A program made the position numbers and the translations under genes. Below are positions 46,584 through 55,696 of a stretch of DNA of 64,000 bases, piece by piece; position 1 is the first letter of the stretch; every line of letters starts with the position of its first letter. The notes beneath the pieces were generated by a model that had not been told where the DNA came from, searched no databases, and saw nothing but the letters and a program-made list of their open reading frames with translations. The stretch comes from CAWGOF01 sp963824225 (GTDB taxonomy: Bacteria > Acidobacteriota > Polarisedimenticolia > Polarisedimenticolales > Polarisedimenticolaceae): positions 930,001-994,000 of the forward strand of contig CAWGOF010000002.1 of assembly GCA_963824225.1 (NCBI GenBank), written 5' to 3'.

Positions 46584-48278
46584 CTAGGATGCGCTGCGGA
46601 CCGCTCCGGCCGCGGGCTGACCCGCGGGCCGCAGCGCGTGCTTGCGTCGCACGAGCCCGACGATCACGAGCTCGACGACGAGAATCAGGAGCCCCGTGCG
46701 GACGACCGGTCCGAGCGTCGAGGCCTGGACCGCCGGCTCGACGTACAGATACTGCCACAGGGACAGCGCACGCTTGCTCCCGCGCTCGCGGCTCCCGCCG
46801 TCCCACACCGAGAACGCGAGCGGCAGGTACTGGCCCTGGACGAACGGCACGCCACCCTCGCCGGCCATCGAGCGCTTGAACACGACCGACCACTCGCCGT
46901 TGTCGTAGCTCGCGAGCGTGTCGATCTGGTCGGCCATCACGCGCTCGAGGCTCGCGCTCCCCTTGCCGACGAACTGCTGGACCTGCGACTGCGCCAGGTC
47001 GACGAACCACAGGTCGACGGCGGCCGCCGAGTCGCCGAACAGGAAGTACGGCTTGCGGATCCCGGTCGGGGTCTCCTTGGGCAGCTGCAGCGCGATCGCG
47101 TCCGAGAACTGGCTCGCCGCTGCGGCGGCGACGGGCGCCGCGGCGGCCTCGCCCCAGAAGTCGCCCCCGGCCTCAGCTGCCTGTGCCGAGGCGGGCGGGG
47201 CCTCGGCCGCCGCCTCGCCCCAGAAGTCGCCTTCGGCCTCGCCTCCCGTGGCCGCAGCAGCTGCAGCCTCCTCCTCGATCGGCACGGGCAGTGCCGGACC
47301 GTTGCGTCCCGTGCGCTCGGCGCGCAGGTCGTGCCACGTCAGCCGGATCGCGACCTCGCGCCGGTTGTGCACGGCCTGGGCCTCGAGCGAGGTCACGAGC
47401 GGGTGGAAGTTGCGCACCGGCTCCATGATCTGGCCCACGAGCGGGAACCGGGCCTTCGGCGCGCCGTCGAACAGCGCGGCGCCCTGGGACAGGTCGAGAT
47501 CGCGCTCGACGAACCGGACCGTCATCAGGTTCGTGTATCCCGGCGATTCGGCGCCGCCGGACAGAGACGCGATGTAGTTCACCAGGTGCCAGCGGTCGTC
47601 GACGGCGATCGAGTCGGCGTACGCCGGCATCGGCGTGCCGTTCATCCCGGTCGTGAACGTGCGGAAGATGTCTGTGCGCGTCGGGCCGCCGCGGAACGTC
47701 CACGGCATCGTCAGGTCCGCGGGCTTGAGCTGGTTGCCCCAGTCGTCCTGCAGGGTCGGGGCCGACGGCCCGTCGCCGCGCCCTTGGTCGCCGTGGCACT
47801 GCACGCAACCGTTCTGCAGGTACAGCTCGCGGCCCTTGGTCACCGATTCGTCGCTCAAGGACGGGGGATCCGGGATCTCGTACGGCTCCTTGCGCCGCTC
47901 GGGGTCGGCGAACGCGTCGGCCGCGAACGACTTCACGTGGGCCACGAGGCTAAGGACCTCGTCGTCCGAGAACTTCGGCCAGGCGGGCATCGACGTGTAC
48001 GGAAACCCGTAGCGGATCGAGCGCGCGATGTCGGCATCGGTCGGGAGCGAGCCGCTGGGCGTCGTGCGGACCTTGAACTTGCCCGAGGTGAAGTCGCGCG
48101 GCTTGGGCAGGACGCGCGGCGTGGCGATCCCGTTGCCGTCGCCCCTGTCGCCATGGCACTGCGCGCAGTTCTTGTCGTAGAGCGCCTTGCCGGTCTCGGC
48201 ATCGCCCGCCGCGAGGACGACGACGCTCGCAGCGAGCGGCGCAACGAGCGGCGCAACGAGCGACAGGACGCGCCTCAT
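46584..48278 (-). CDS. membrane-anchored diheme cytochrome c with heme-b-binding EB_dh-like domain
   Basis: A 564-residue exported protein, signal peptide to about residue 24. Two c-type heme sites, CAQCH and CVQCH, each followed by GDGxG patterns. From about 260 it looks like the ethylbenzene-dehydrogenase gamma-like heme b domain (VAIRLTWHDLRAERTG and LFGDSAAAVDLWFVD), interrupted by an Ala-rich insert with GDFWGEAAA twice. One C-terminal helix (GLLILVVELVIVGLV) anchors it. Start ATG overlaps the preceding stop (ATGA). Confidence 0.8.
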   Translation of the reverse strand: MRRVLSLVAPLVAPLAASVVVLAAGDAETGKALYDKNCAQCHGDRGDGNGIATPRVLPKPRDFTSGKFKVRTTPSGSLPTDADIARSIRYGFPYTSMPAWPKFSDDEVLSLVAHVKSFAADAFADPERRKEPYEIPDPPSLSDESVTKGRELYLQNGCVQCHGDQGRGDGPSAPTLQDDWGNQLKPADLTMPWTFRGGPTRTDIFRTFTTGMNGTPMPAYADSIAVDDRWHLVNYIASLSGGAESPGYTNLMTVRFVERDLDLSQGAALFDGAPKARFPLVGQIMEPVRNFHPLVTSLEAQAVHNRREVAIRLTWHDLRAERTGRNGPALPVPIEEEAAAAAATGGEAEGDFWGEAAAEAPPASAQAAEAGGDFWGEAAAAPVAAAAASQFSDAIALQLPKETPTGIRKPYFLFGDSAAAVDLWFVDLAQSQVQQFVGKGSASLERVMADQIDTLASYDNGEWSVVFKRSMAGEGGVPFVQGQYLPLAFSVWDGGSRERGSKRALSLWQYLYVEPAVQASTLGPVVRTGLLILVVELVIVGLVRRKHALRPAGQPAAGAVRSAS

Positions 48279-49108
48279 TCGTGCACCTCTTCGAGGGCCC
48301 GCGGGGCGTAGCCCGTGAACTCGTAGAGGTACAGGTTTACGTCCCAGATCTCGTCGTTCGTCAGGAACTGCTCCCACCGCGGCATGGCCGTGTCCCACGG
48401 CCCGCCTTCCTCGGGGAGCCCGGGCCCGCCCTTCGCGATGCGCCAGAACACGAACGACGACTGGAGGTTCGGCAGGTTGCCGGCGTCGGCGAAGTCGGTC
48501 GGCTGCGGCGTCACGCCGTAGACGAACATGCCGTCGCCGGCCATCGCGTCTCCGTGGCAGAAGAAGCAGTTCTCGTAGTACACGCGCCGGCCGTTCGCCG
48601 CGTGCTCGGCGTACTTCGTCGGGTCCCCGGCCTTCAGCTCGCCGTACGGGTTGACCGCGCGGATCAGGTCGATCTCCTCGTCGTGGACCTTGATCGACTC
48701 GGGCGGCGCGGGATGGACGGTCCGGCCGAACACCGGCGCCTCGAGCGGCACCGTGGCCGCGCGCCACGCGCTGTACGCGGCGAGAGCGGGCAGGAGCACG
48801 AGGAGCGCCACGAGGGCCGGACGGTAGCGCCGCTCGACGATCAGTTTGACGATCGGTCCCGTGACCGCGGCGACCCGCTCGCGGCTCGACGTCACGTAGG
48901 TGAACAGCGCCGCCGCGGCGATCCCGGAGTACAGCTTGACGACCGACGACGGAACCGGCTTCTCGAAAGCGAAAGTGACGAAGAGCCAGAACGCGACCGC
49001 CCAGGCCGCAGTCCACGCGAGCATTCCGACCCGGCGCCAGCGCAGCACGAGCATCAGCGCCACGATGGCGGCGATCACGTGCCAGTTGAACCCGCCCCAG
49101 GAGAGCAT
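48275..49108 (-). CDS. membrane cytochrome c, one heme
   Basis: A 277-residue protein with four hydrophobic segments in the first 135 residues and a periplasmic domain with one heme site CFFCHGDAMAG near residue 185. FWRIAKGGPGLPEEGGPWDTAMPRWEQ in the C-terminal part gives the distal methionine candidate (AMPRW). It follows the smaller cytochrome in TGATG and precedes the diheme protein in ATGA. Likely part of an electron route with the CydA-like subunit; partners unproven. Confidence 0.82.
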   Translation of the reverse strand: MLSWGGFNWHVIAAIVALMLVLRWRRVGMLAWTAAWAVAFWLFVTFAFEKPVPSSVVKLYSGIAAAALFTYVTSSRERVAAVTGPIVKLIVERRYRPALVALLVLLPALAAYSAWRAATVPLEAPVFGRTVHPAPPESIKVHDEEIDLIRAVNPYGELKAGDPTKYAEHAANGRRVYYENCFFCHGDAMAGDGMFVYGVTPQPTDFADAGNLPNLQSSFVFWRIAKGGPGLPEEGGPWDTAMPRWEQFLTNDEIWDVNLYLYEFTGYAPRALEEVHE

Positions 49109-49608
49109 CAGGAGCCCCCCTCGGCCGCCCATTTCAGCTTGGTTTCCAGCGTCACGTTCGGGGTTCCGCCGAGGCTCTGCAGGTACGCGATCACCGTCAG
49201 GATCTCCTGGTCGGTCAGGTCCATCGGCGGCTTGTTCATCGTCGGCATGCCCGGGTTGAACCCGGGCACGATGAACGAGTCGGGCTCGTACAGCGACATG
49301 CCGAGGTACTCGACGTCGCTCAGGCCCGGGATCCGCGTCGCCGCACGAGCCCCGATGCCCGAGAGATCGGGGAACCGCAGCGCGCCCGACTTGCCGATCG
49401 TGTGGCACGTCGAGCACAGCCCCTTGCCCAGGAAGATCTGCTCGCCGATCGGGAGCATGTCCTGCGTCGTCAGATCCTTGGGCAGCTCGATCACGACCGG
49501 CGCCAGCACCTGCTTCTGCGGCACGAGCTGGCCGATGTACGTATACAGCCCCGTCGTGCCCACGACGAGCAGCCCGATGCGCAGCATCAGCGGGACGCGC
49601 ACGGTCAT
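49108..49608 (-). CDS. monoheme membrane-anchored cytochrome c
   Basis: A 166-residue protein. N-terminal anchor (residues 7-27), one heme site CSTCHTIG, and PGMPTMNKPPMDLTDQEIL with the probable methionine ligand, as in class I cytochromes c. Start ATG in an ATGA overlap with the CydA-like gene, which suggests a fixed ratio of these products. Confidence 0.85.
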   Translation of the reverse strand: MTVRVPLMLRIGLLVVGTTGLYTYIGQLVPQKQVLAPVVIELPKDLTTQDMLPIGEQIFLGKGLCSTCHTIGKSGALRFPDLSGIGARAATRIPGLSDVEYLGMSLYEPDSFIVPGFNPGMPTMNKPPMDLTDQEILTVIAYLQSLGGTPNVTLETKLKWAAEGGS

Positions 49609-51431
49609 GCGCTCTCGGCCTTTCCGTGCGCGGGCTTGTCCTCCAGGCTCGCGATCCAGAACACGAAGCCGATCAACGCGAAGAACAGGAGCACGGTTAC
49701 CGACACGACCTGCGTGGCGAAGCCCAGGGTCGGCGTGAACGCGTCGACCGACTCGTCGCGCATCACGCTGAACACATGCCAGTGCTGCCGCAGGCCCGAG
49801 CGCACGTAGCCCATCAGCCCCATCAGCCACGTGAAGCTGACGGCGATGAAGATCAGCACGTACTGCGAGATCGGCGGGAGCTTGCCCCAGCGCACCTCGC
49901 CGGTCTTGCGCGAGCCGCGGTACAGGAACACGTCGATCACGGTGATCAGCACCATCGCGAGGAGCACGGACGTGACCTGCGGCACGGAGAACTTGATGCG
50001 CACGCTGGCCTCGACGAAGTACCCGTACACGCCGTAGAAGATCACGATCACAGCGGTGCCGAAGAAGATCGCCTGCTGGAAGATGTTGCCCGCACGGCGC
50101 CAGGAGACCGTGGGCTCCTTGCCCGTGCGCCGGAACAGCAGGAAGCTCATGAACGTGGACAGGATCAGGATGTTCACGGCCGTGTTCTTGGCCGACATCA
50201 CGCCGAGGTAGCCCAGCACGGGGTGCGTCGAGCCGCCCATCGCCCGGACCTCGGACACCGAGGTCATGATCGACCGCGGCGTGGCCCACACGGCGAAGCA
50301 CAGCGCGATCGCGATCAGCAGGTACTTGATGAACTTCTGGTAGTTCTGCGCCCCGTCGATGCGGCCCATCCCGAGCCACAGGTAGTAGTTCGCACCGAGG
50401 AACAGGTTGCCGATCAGCGCGGCCTGGATGATGAACAGCCACGAGAACGCGCCGCCCATCATCGTCAGGCCCATCGTCTGCGAGTAGCCGTAGATTTCCT
50501 TGGCCAGGTAGTAGCCGGCGAACGGCAGCGGCAGGAACGCGCTGATGGCCACGAAGTTGCCGATGTAGCCCATCCAGTCGTAGTGCGCGCGCTCCTCGTC
50601 GGTCTTGGCCTGCAGATACTTGAACGCGGCGTACGCCGCGGCGATCGAGCCGCCGAACGCGACGTTCGCGATCACGCGGTGGATGTTGATCGGCATCCAC
50701 GTGTAGTTGAAGAACGCGTCGTGCAACGACAGGAGCGCGCCCTTCTCCGACACGCCGGCGGGCGACATCATGAACGTCAGCCAGGCGTTGGCGATGAGCA
50801 TGATCGCCGTGCCGACGAGGTTGAGCATGAAGCCGAGGAACAGGTGCACGCGCGGCGAGAACTTGCCCCAGCCGTAGTAGTAGCTGTACAGGAACGCGGC
50901 CTCGAAGAAGAACAGCAGGACGTACGGCAGGAACGTCGGGGAGAACACCTCCATCAGGTAGTTCATGAACTTGGGATACAGAGCGATGAGGGCGAACGTC
51001 AAGAACGCGCCGAAGGTCGCGGTGAGCGAGAACGCGGCCGACAGCAGCTTGGTGAACTCGTAGGCCAGCTTGTCATAGCGCGGATCGCCGGTGAAATACC
51101 CGATCAGCTCGATCAGGAACGCGAACAGCGGCACGGCGAGCACGAACGCGGCGAACAGCAGGTGCAGCTGGGCCAAAGACCAGACGAACACGCGGCTGCC
51201 GATCATCGGGAACGCGCGGTAGTCCGGCGCGGCGTACGGCTTGGCCTGGTCGGCCTTCTCCTCGGCCGCACGCTCGTCGGCGAGGCCCTGGTCGCGCGGC
51301 GTGGTCTCGGCCCGGTCGATACGCTCGGGCGCCCGGTACTCGCGGTGCATCAGCCACTCGGCGAGGCGCACGGTGACGACGAGCGCCACGAGCACCCCGA
51401 TCACGCCGAGCAGGAGCTTGCCGCGCGTCAC
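49605..51431 (-). CDS. CydA-like (bd-type oxidase subunit I-like) membrane protein
   Basis: A 608-residue polytopic protein. An N-terminal helix and an 45-residue acidic linker come first. Then SLAQLHLLFAAF (His90), FFFEAAFLYSYYYGW (Glu177) and NIHRVIANVAFGG (His251) match the heme b595/b558 and proton-glutamate positions of CydA. The later Q-loop and methionine region of canonical CydA cannot be recognised. No cydB is nearby. Such bd-like proteins occur in Nitrospira and other groups with unsettled function. GTG start in a GTGA overlap with actE. Confidence 0.8.
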   Translation of the reverse strand: MTRGKLLLGVIGVLVALVVTVRLAEWLMHREYRAPERIDRAETTPRDQGLADERAAEEKADQAKPYAAPDYRAFPMIGSRVFVWSLAQLHLLFAAFVLAVPLFAFLIELIGYFTGDPRYDKLAYEFTKLLSAAFSLTATFGAFLTFALIALYPKFMNYLMEVFSPTFLPYVLLFFFEAAFLYSYYYGWGKFSPRVHLFLGFMLNLVGTAIMLIANAWLTFMMSPAGVSEKGALLSLHDAFFNYTWMPINIHRVIANVAFGGSIAAAYAAFKYLQAKTDEERAHYDWMGYIGNFVAISAFLPLPFAGYYLAKEIYGYSQTMGLTMMGGAFSWLFIIQAALIGNLFLGANYYLWLGMGRIDGAQNYQKFIKYLLIAIALCFAVWATPRSIMTSVSEVRAMGGSTHPVLGYLGVMSAKNTAVNILILSTFMSFLLFRRTGKEPTVSWRRAGNIFQQAIFFGTAVIVIFYGVYGYFVEASVRIKFSVPQVTSVLLAMVLITVIDVFLYRGSRKTGEVRWGKLPPISQYVLIFIAVSFTWLMGLMGYVRSGLRQHWHVFSVMRDESVDAFTPTLGFATQVVSVTVLLFFALIGFVFWIASLEDKPAHGKAESA

Positions 51432-52045
51432 GGCGTGCCCGACGCGGAGAGCGCGGCCTGGCTCGCAGCGAGCGCGGCCTCGCTTGCAGCGCGCTCGCGC
51501 TGCAAGCGCCGCACGTGAGCCAGGATCGCCCATCGATCGGCCGGCGGGATCGGATAGCCGTAGGACGGCATCAGCCCCTTGCCCAGGGTCACGACGTCGA
51601 AGATCTCGCCGTCCGGGAGCGCGCGGATCCGCTCTTCGTGCAGCGAGGGCGTCGGAACCTTCCCGCGCTCGTACAGGACGCCGCGACCGTTTCCGCGCGG
51701 GTCGTGGCACGGCGAGCAGTAGATCCGATACCGGTCGGCCCCGCGCGCGAGCAGCGCGTCGTCGGGCTCGACGGGCGAGGTGAGAACGAACGCGCCGCCC
51801 GCATCCTTGCCCGTATGGAACGCGTCCTGGGCCCACACGTCGTTTCGCGCCACGGTGCCCGGGATCGGCTCGCGCATCGCCTTGCCGTCGTAGAAGAACC
51901 GGCTGGACTCGAACGGCTGGTACTTGGGCTGGTCGTCCATGTTGGGATTGATGTGGATCGGCGGACGCGACGACGGGCAGCCGCGCACGCAGCCGGTCAG
52001 CGCGAGCCCGGCCAGCGCGAGCAGGACCGGACGCGCCAGGCTCAT
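51428..52045 (-). CDS. actE: ACIII monoheme cytochrome c lipoprotein ActE
   Basis: A 205-residue lipoprotein (lipobox LALTGCVRG near residue 19) with one heme site CSPCHDPRGNGRGV and a distal region KGLMPSYGYPIP, which holds the methionine. The opening MDDQPKYQPFESSRFFYDGKAMREPIPGTV is the ActE family pattern. In ACIII this subunit hands electrons to the terminal oxidase. Starts in ATGA with actB. Confidence 0.88.
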   Translation of the reverse strand: MSLARPVLLALAGLALTGCVRGCPSSRPPIHINPNMDDQPKYQPFESSRFFYDGKAMREPIPGTVARNDVWAQDAFHTGKDAGGAFVLTSPVEPDDALLARGADRYRIYCSPCHDPRGNGRGVLYERGKVPTPSLHEERIRALPDGEIFDVVTLGKGLMPSYGYPIPPADRWAILAHVRRLQRERAASEAALAASQAALSASGTP

Positions 52046-54981
52046 GCCGGGTGGTCCTCGGCCGGGTGGGTCGCGTCGACGAGCGCCGGGTTCGGGTTGC
52101 GCAGCTTGGCCAGGAACGAGGTGCGGGGGCGCGTGAACAGATCCTCGAGCAGCGTGTAGTTCCGCGGCTCGGCCTTGCGCTGGGCCACCGCGCTCTGGGG
52201 ATCAAGGATGTCACCGAACGTGATCGCGCGCGTCGGGCAGGCCTGGGCGCACGCCGGCACGACGTCGCCGTCCGCGAGCGTCCGTCCGCCGAGCTTGGCC
52301 GCGACCTTCCCGGCCTCGATGCGCTGCGTGCAGTACGTGCACTTCTCCATCACGCCGCGCGAGCGCACCGTGACCTCGGGGTTCTGGGCCATCTTCAGGA
52401 TCTCGGGCGTGTCCTTCGTGTAGTTGAAGAAGTTGAACCGCCGCACCTTGTACGGGCAGTTGTTCGAGCAGTACCGCGTGCCGATGCACCGGTTGTACAC
52501 CATCACGTTGAGCCCCTCGGCGTCGTGCACGGTCGCGGCGACCGGGCACACCTGCTCGCACGGGGCGTTCTCGCACTGCATGCACGGCATGGGCTGGAAC
52601 ACGACATCGACGTCGCCCGCCGGATCACCGGCGAAGTACCGGTCGAGCCGGATCCAGTGCATCTCGCGGCCGCGCAGGACCTGCTCGCGCCCGACGACGG
52701 GCACGTTGTTCTCGGCCTGGCACGCGACGACGCACGCGTTGCACCCGGTGCACGACGAGAGGTCGATCGACATGCCCCACTGCGGAGAGTCGACGTAGTT
52801 CCGATCGGTCCACATCGAACGGCTCGCCGGCACCTCGACGACGTGCTGGGCGAACTCCGGATGCTCGCCGAACCGCTCGAGCGTCGCCTCGCGGACGAGC
52901 GGACGCTCCTCCATCCGGCCGTGGTCCTGCGTCTGCGCGATCTCCGGCGCCTGACCCGCGACCGCGACCTCGGCGGCGACGAGGTCGAGCGCGTCGGTCG
53001 TGCGCAGCGGGTACGCGTCGACGCCGACGCCCGTCCCGATGCGGCCGGCCTTCGTGCGCCCGTAGCCCAGCGGGATGCCGAGCGTGCCATCGGCCATCCC
53101 CGGAACGACCCACGCCGGGAGCACGATCTCGCGTGGGCCGCTCGTCACGCGGACGAGCTGCTGCCCCGTGACGCCGAGCTGCTCGGCGGTCTTGGGGCTC
53201 ATCAGCGCCGCGTTGTCCCACGTGATCTTGGTCAGCGCGTCGGGCAGCTCCTGGAGCCAGGCGTTGTTCGCGTAGCGCCCGTCGAGGAGCGCGGGCGACG
53301 GCAGGAGCACGACCTCGATCCCCGACCCGGCCGAGGTGTTCGCCGGCGCGACCGGGACGCGCGTCTCGATCGCCGATGCCGCGAGCGCGCCGTCCTTCCA
53401 CAATCCGTCGTGCAGCACGTCGAACCACGTCCGCTCGAAGGACGCCTGCGGCAAGATCTTGCTCCACGTCTCGCGCACGCGATCGAACGCCTGCGCGTCC
53501 TGCCCCGTGGCGACGAGCCCGAGCACGTCGACCGCGCTCTTGCCGCCGAAGAGCGGCAGGATCAGCGGCTGCACGACGCTCGGCGTCCCGTCGGCCGCGC
53601 GGGCGTCGGACCAGCTCTCGAGGAAATGCGCCGCCGGGATGTGCCACCCGTCGGGTCGCGACGTCTCGTCGTCCTGGGCACCGAGACGGATGACGCGCCT
53701 CACGTGGCCGACGGCCGAGCCCCAGTCGAGATCGGCCGGTGCGTCGTAGGCTGGATTCCCGCCGAGAACGACGAGCGTCTGGACGAGCCCGCCGCGCATC
53801 GCGGTCACGAGCTCGACGAGCGCGGGCGTGTCGGGGAGCGCGGCATCGACCGGCTCGCGGTAGCCGACGGTCGTCCCGACGTTTCCGAGCGCGGCGTTGA
53901 GCGCGAGGACTGCCGTGTGGACCGCCGGTGGCTGGCGCCGGCCGGCGACGATGAGCCCCGCGCCCCGGTTCGCCGTCAGATCGCGGGCCACCGCGTCGAG
54001 CCAGCGCTCGGGAACGCCCTCGGGCACCGCTCCGCCGTGGCCCGCCACGCGGCCGGCGAGCGCGGCGACGAAGCTCGCCAGGCGCGACGTGGGCAGCGCG
54101 AGTCGGTGGTCGGCGTTCGCGCCGGTGAGCGAGTGCACGGCCTCGACGGCGTAGAGCCGGCTCATCGGGTCGCCCGGCTTGCGCACGCGGCGGGAGGCCG
54201 CGAAGTCCGCGGCGTGTCGGACCGCGTCCGACTCGGTCAACAGGAAGTCGCAGTCGAGCGCGACCACGACGCGGGCCAGGTCGAACCGGTACACCGGAAG
54301 CCGCACGGCCCCGCTCGCGGCCTCGATCCCCCGCTGGACGTTCTCGTCGCTCAGCGCCTGCCAGGTCGCCCAGCGCGCGCGCGGAAACCGGGCTTCGAGC
54401 TCGGTCCGCAGCCGCGCGAGCGTCGGTGCGGCGAAAGGCGGAGAGAGCACGGCGAGCCCGGCGCCCCTGTCGGCCGCGTGCTCGGTCGCGATCTCGCCCC
54501 ACGCGCGGACGAAGTCGTCCCACGTCTTGGCCTCTTGGCCGAAGCGCACGCTCTTCGCACGGTCGGGATCGTAGAGCTCGAGGATCTCGGCCTGGGCCCA
54601 CGCGCTCGACGAGCCGAGCGAGTACGGATGTAGCTCGTTCCCCTCGATCTTGGTCGGCCGTCCCTCGCGGCTCGTGACGACGAGACCGATCGCGCCGAGA
54701 CCTGCGGGCATCGTCGTCGCATAGCGGCGCGCTTGCCCCGGAACGACCGAGTCGGGCGCGCTGACGTACGGGACGATCTCCTCGACCGGCCGCCGGCAGC
54801 CGGCGAGGCCGGCGAGCGACAGCGACGCTCCGAGCAAGCCCAGCATCTGCCGGCGCGTCACCCCTTCGGGCAGCTCGGATGCGCCCTCCGGGAACTCGCG
54901 CTCGAGCCACGCACGGACGCGCTCGTCGCCCGTCAGCTCGTCGAGGCTCCGCCAGTAGCGCTTGGTTCGGGGCTCGCTCAT
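52042..54981 (-). CDS. actB: ACIII iron-sulfur subunit ActB
   Basis: A 979-residue exported protein. The N-terminus has a Tat-like leader (TRRQMLGLLGASLSLAG) preceded by TKRYWRSLDELTGD, as usual for ActB. The first two thirds resemble a molybdopterin oxidoreductase without cofactor; the last third holds four Fe-S clusters: CTGCNACVVACQAENN, CMQCENAPCEQVCP, CIGTRYCSNNCPYKVRR and CTYCTQRIE...CAQACP. The start at 54981 overlaps the actA stop (ATGA). It shuttles electrons in ACIII from quinol to the hemes. Confidence 0.92.
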   Translation of the reverse strand: MSEPRTKRYWRSLDELTGDERVRAWLEREFPEGASELPEGVTRRQMLGLLGASLSLAGLAGCRRPVEEIVPYVSAPDSVVPGQARRYATTMPAGLGAIGLVVTSREGRPTKIEGNELHPYSLGSSSAWAQAEILELYDPDRAKSVRFGQEAKTWDDFVRAWGEIATEHAADRGAGLAVLSPPFAAPTLARLRTELEARFPRARWATWQALSDENVQRGIEAASGAVRLPVYRFDLARVVVALDCDFLLTESDAVRHAADFAASRRVRKPGDPMSRLYAVEAVHSLTGANADHRLALPTSRLASFVAALAGRVAGHGGAVPEGVPERWLDAVARDLTANRGAGLIVAGRRQPPAVHTAVLALNAALGNVGTTVGYREPVDAALPDTPALVELVTAMRGGLVQTLVVLGGNPAYDAPADLDWGSAVGHVRRVIRLGAQDDETSRPDGWHIPAAHFLESWSDARAADGTPSVVQPLILPLFGGKSAVDVLGLVATGQDAQAFDRVRETWSKILPQASFERTWFDVLHDGLWKDGALAASAIETRVPVAPANTSAGSGIEVVLLPSPALLDGRYANNAWLQELPDALTKITWDNAALMSPKTAEQLGVTGQQLVRVTSGPREIVLPAWVVPGMADGTLGIPLGYGRTKAGRIGTGVGVDAYPLRTTDALDLVAAEVAVAGQAPEIAQTQDHGRMEERPLVREATLERFGEHPEFAQHVVEVPASRSMWTDRNYVDSPQWGMSIDLSSCTGCNACVVACQAENNVPVVGREQVLRGREMHWIRLDRYFAGDPAGDVDVVFQPMPCMQCENAPCEQVCPVAATVHDAEGLNVMVYNRCIGTRYCSNNCPYKVRRFNFFNYTKDTPEILKMAQNPEVTVRSRGVMEKCTYCTQRIEAGKVAAKLGGRTLADGDVVPACAQACPTRAITFGDILDPQSAVAQRKAEPRNYTLLEDLFTRPRTSFLAKLRNPNPALVDATHPAEDHPA

Positions 54982-55625
54982 CGATGGCATCCCGAGCAGT
55001 CGACCGGCGGGACGAGCTTCTTGTCACGAACGATCGACGCCGCGAGCTCGCTCTGGTTCGCCGGGGGCCACCACTCCATGTCCGTGACCGCCTCGACCGG
55101 CCGCAGGTGCGGCGCCGGGTTGCGATGGCAGTCGAGGCACCAGCTCATGCTGAGCGGCTCGGCCTGCGCCACCTCGACCATCTGGTCGATCTGGCCGTGG
55201 CAGCTCGCGCAGCCGACCCCCGCGCGGACGTGGACCGCGTGGTTGAAATAGACGTAGTCCGGCAGGTTGTGCACGCGGATCCAGCGCATCGGCCGCCCGG
55301 AAGCCGCGCTGTCCCGGATCGGCGCCAGGACGGCGCTGTCCTTCTGGACCAGCCGGTGACAGTTCATGCACGTCTGGGTTGGCGGCACGGTCGCGGTCGA
55401 CGACGTCTCGACCGTCGCGTGACAGTACCGGCAATCGAGCCCGAGCTCCCCGACGTGCAGCTTGTGGCTGTACGGGACGGGCTGGTTCGGCCTGTAGCCC
55501 ACGTCGGTGTAGCGCGGCGAGCCGTAGTACCAGACGCCAGCGACCGCAAGCGTCCCCGCGAGCGGCCCGGCCACGGCGAGGATCAGCGCGAGGTAGTTCG
55601 CCCGCTTCGGGAACAACTGCGCCAA
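54978..55625 (-). CDS. actA: ACIII pentaheme cytochrome c ActA
   Basis: A 215-residue membrane-anchored protein. One N-terminal helix (residues 12-32) and five CxxCH heme sites: CRYCH, CMNCH, CASCH, CLDCH and CSGCH, at the spacing of ActA. GYRPNQPVPYSHKLHVGELGLDC opens the heme part. It is the first gene of respiratory locus 2 and the one after which all others overlap; its promoter should be in 55626-55696. Confidence 0.93.
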   Translation of the reverse strand: MAQLFPKRANYLALILAVAGPLAGTLAVAGVWYYGSPRYTDVGYRPNQPVPYSHKLHVGELGLDCRYCHATVETSSTATVPPTQTCMNCHRLVQKDSAVLAPIRDSAASGRPMRWIRVHNLPDYVYFNHAVHVRAGVGCASCHGQIDQMVEVAQAEPLSMSWCLDCHRNPAPHLRPVEAVTDMEWWPPANQSELAASIVRDKKLVPPVDCSGCHR

Positions 55626-55696
55626 GCCGGCTACCCCTCGCCAGGCCCCGAGTCGCCGGGGCGGTCGGCGAGTTTAGACGGCCCGGTCGGGGAGGG

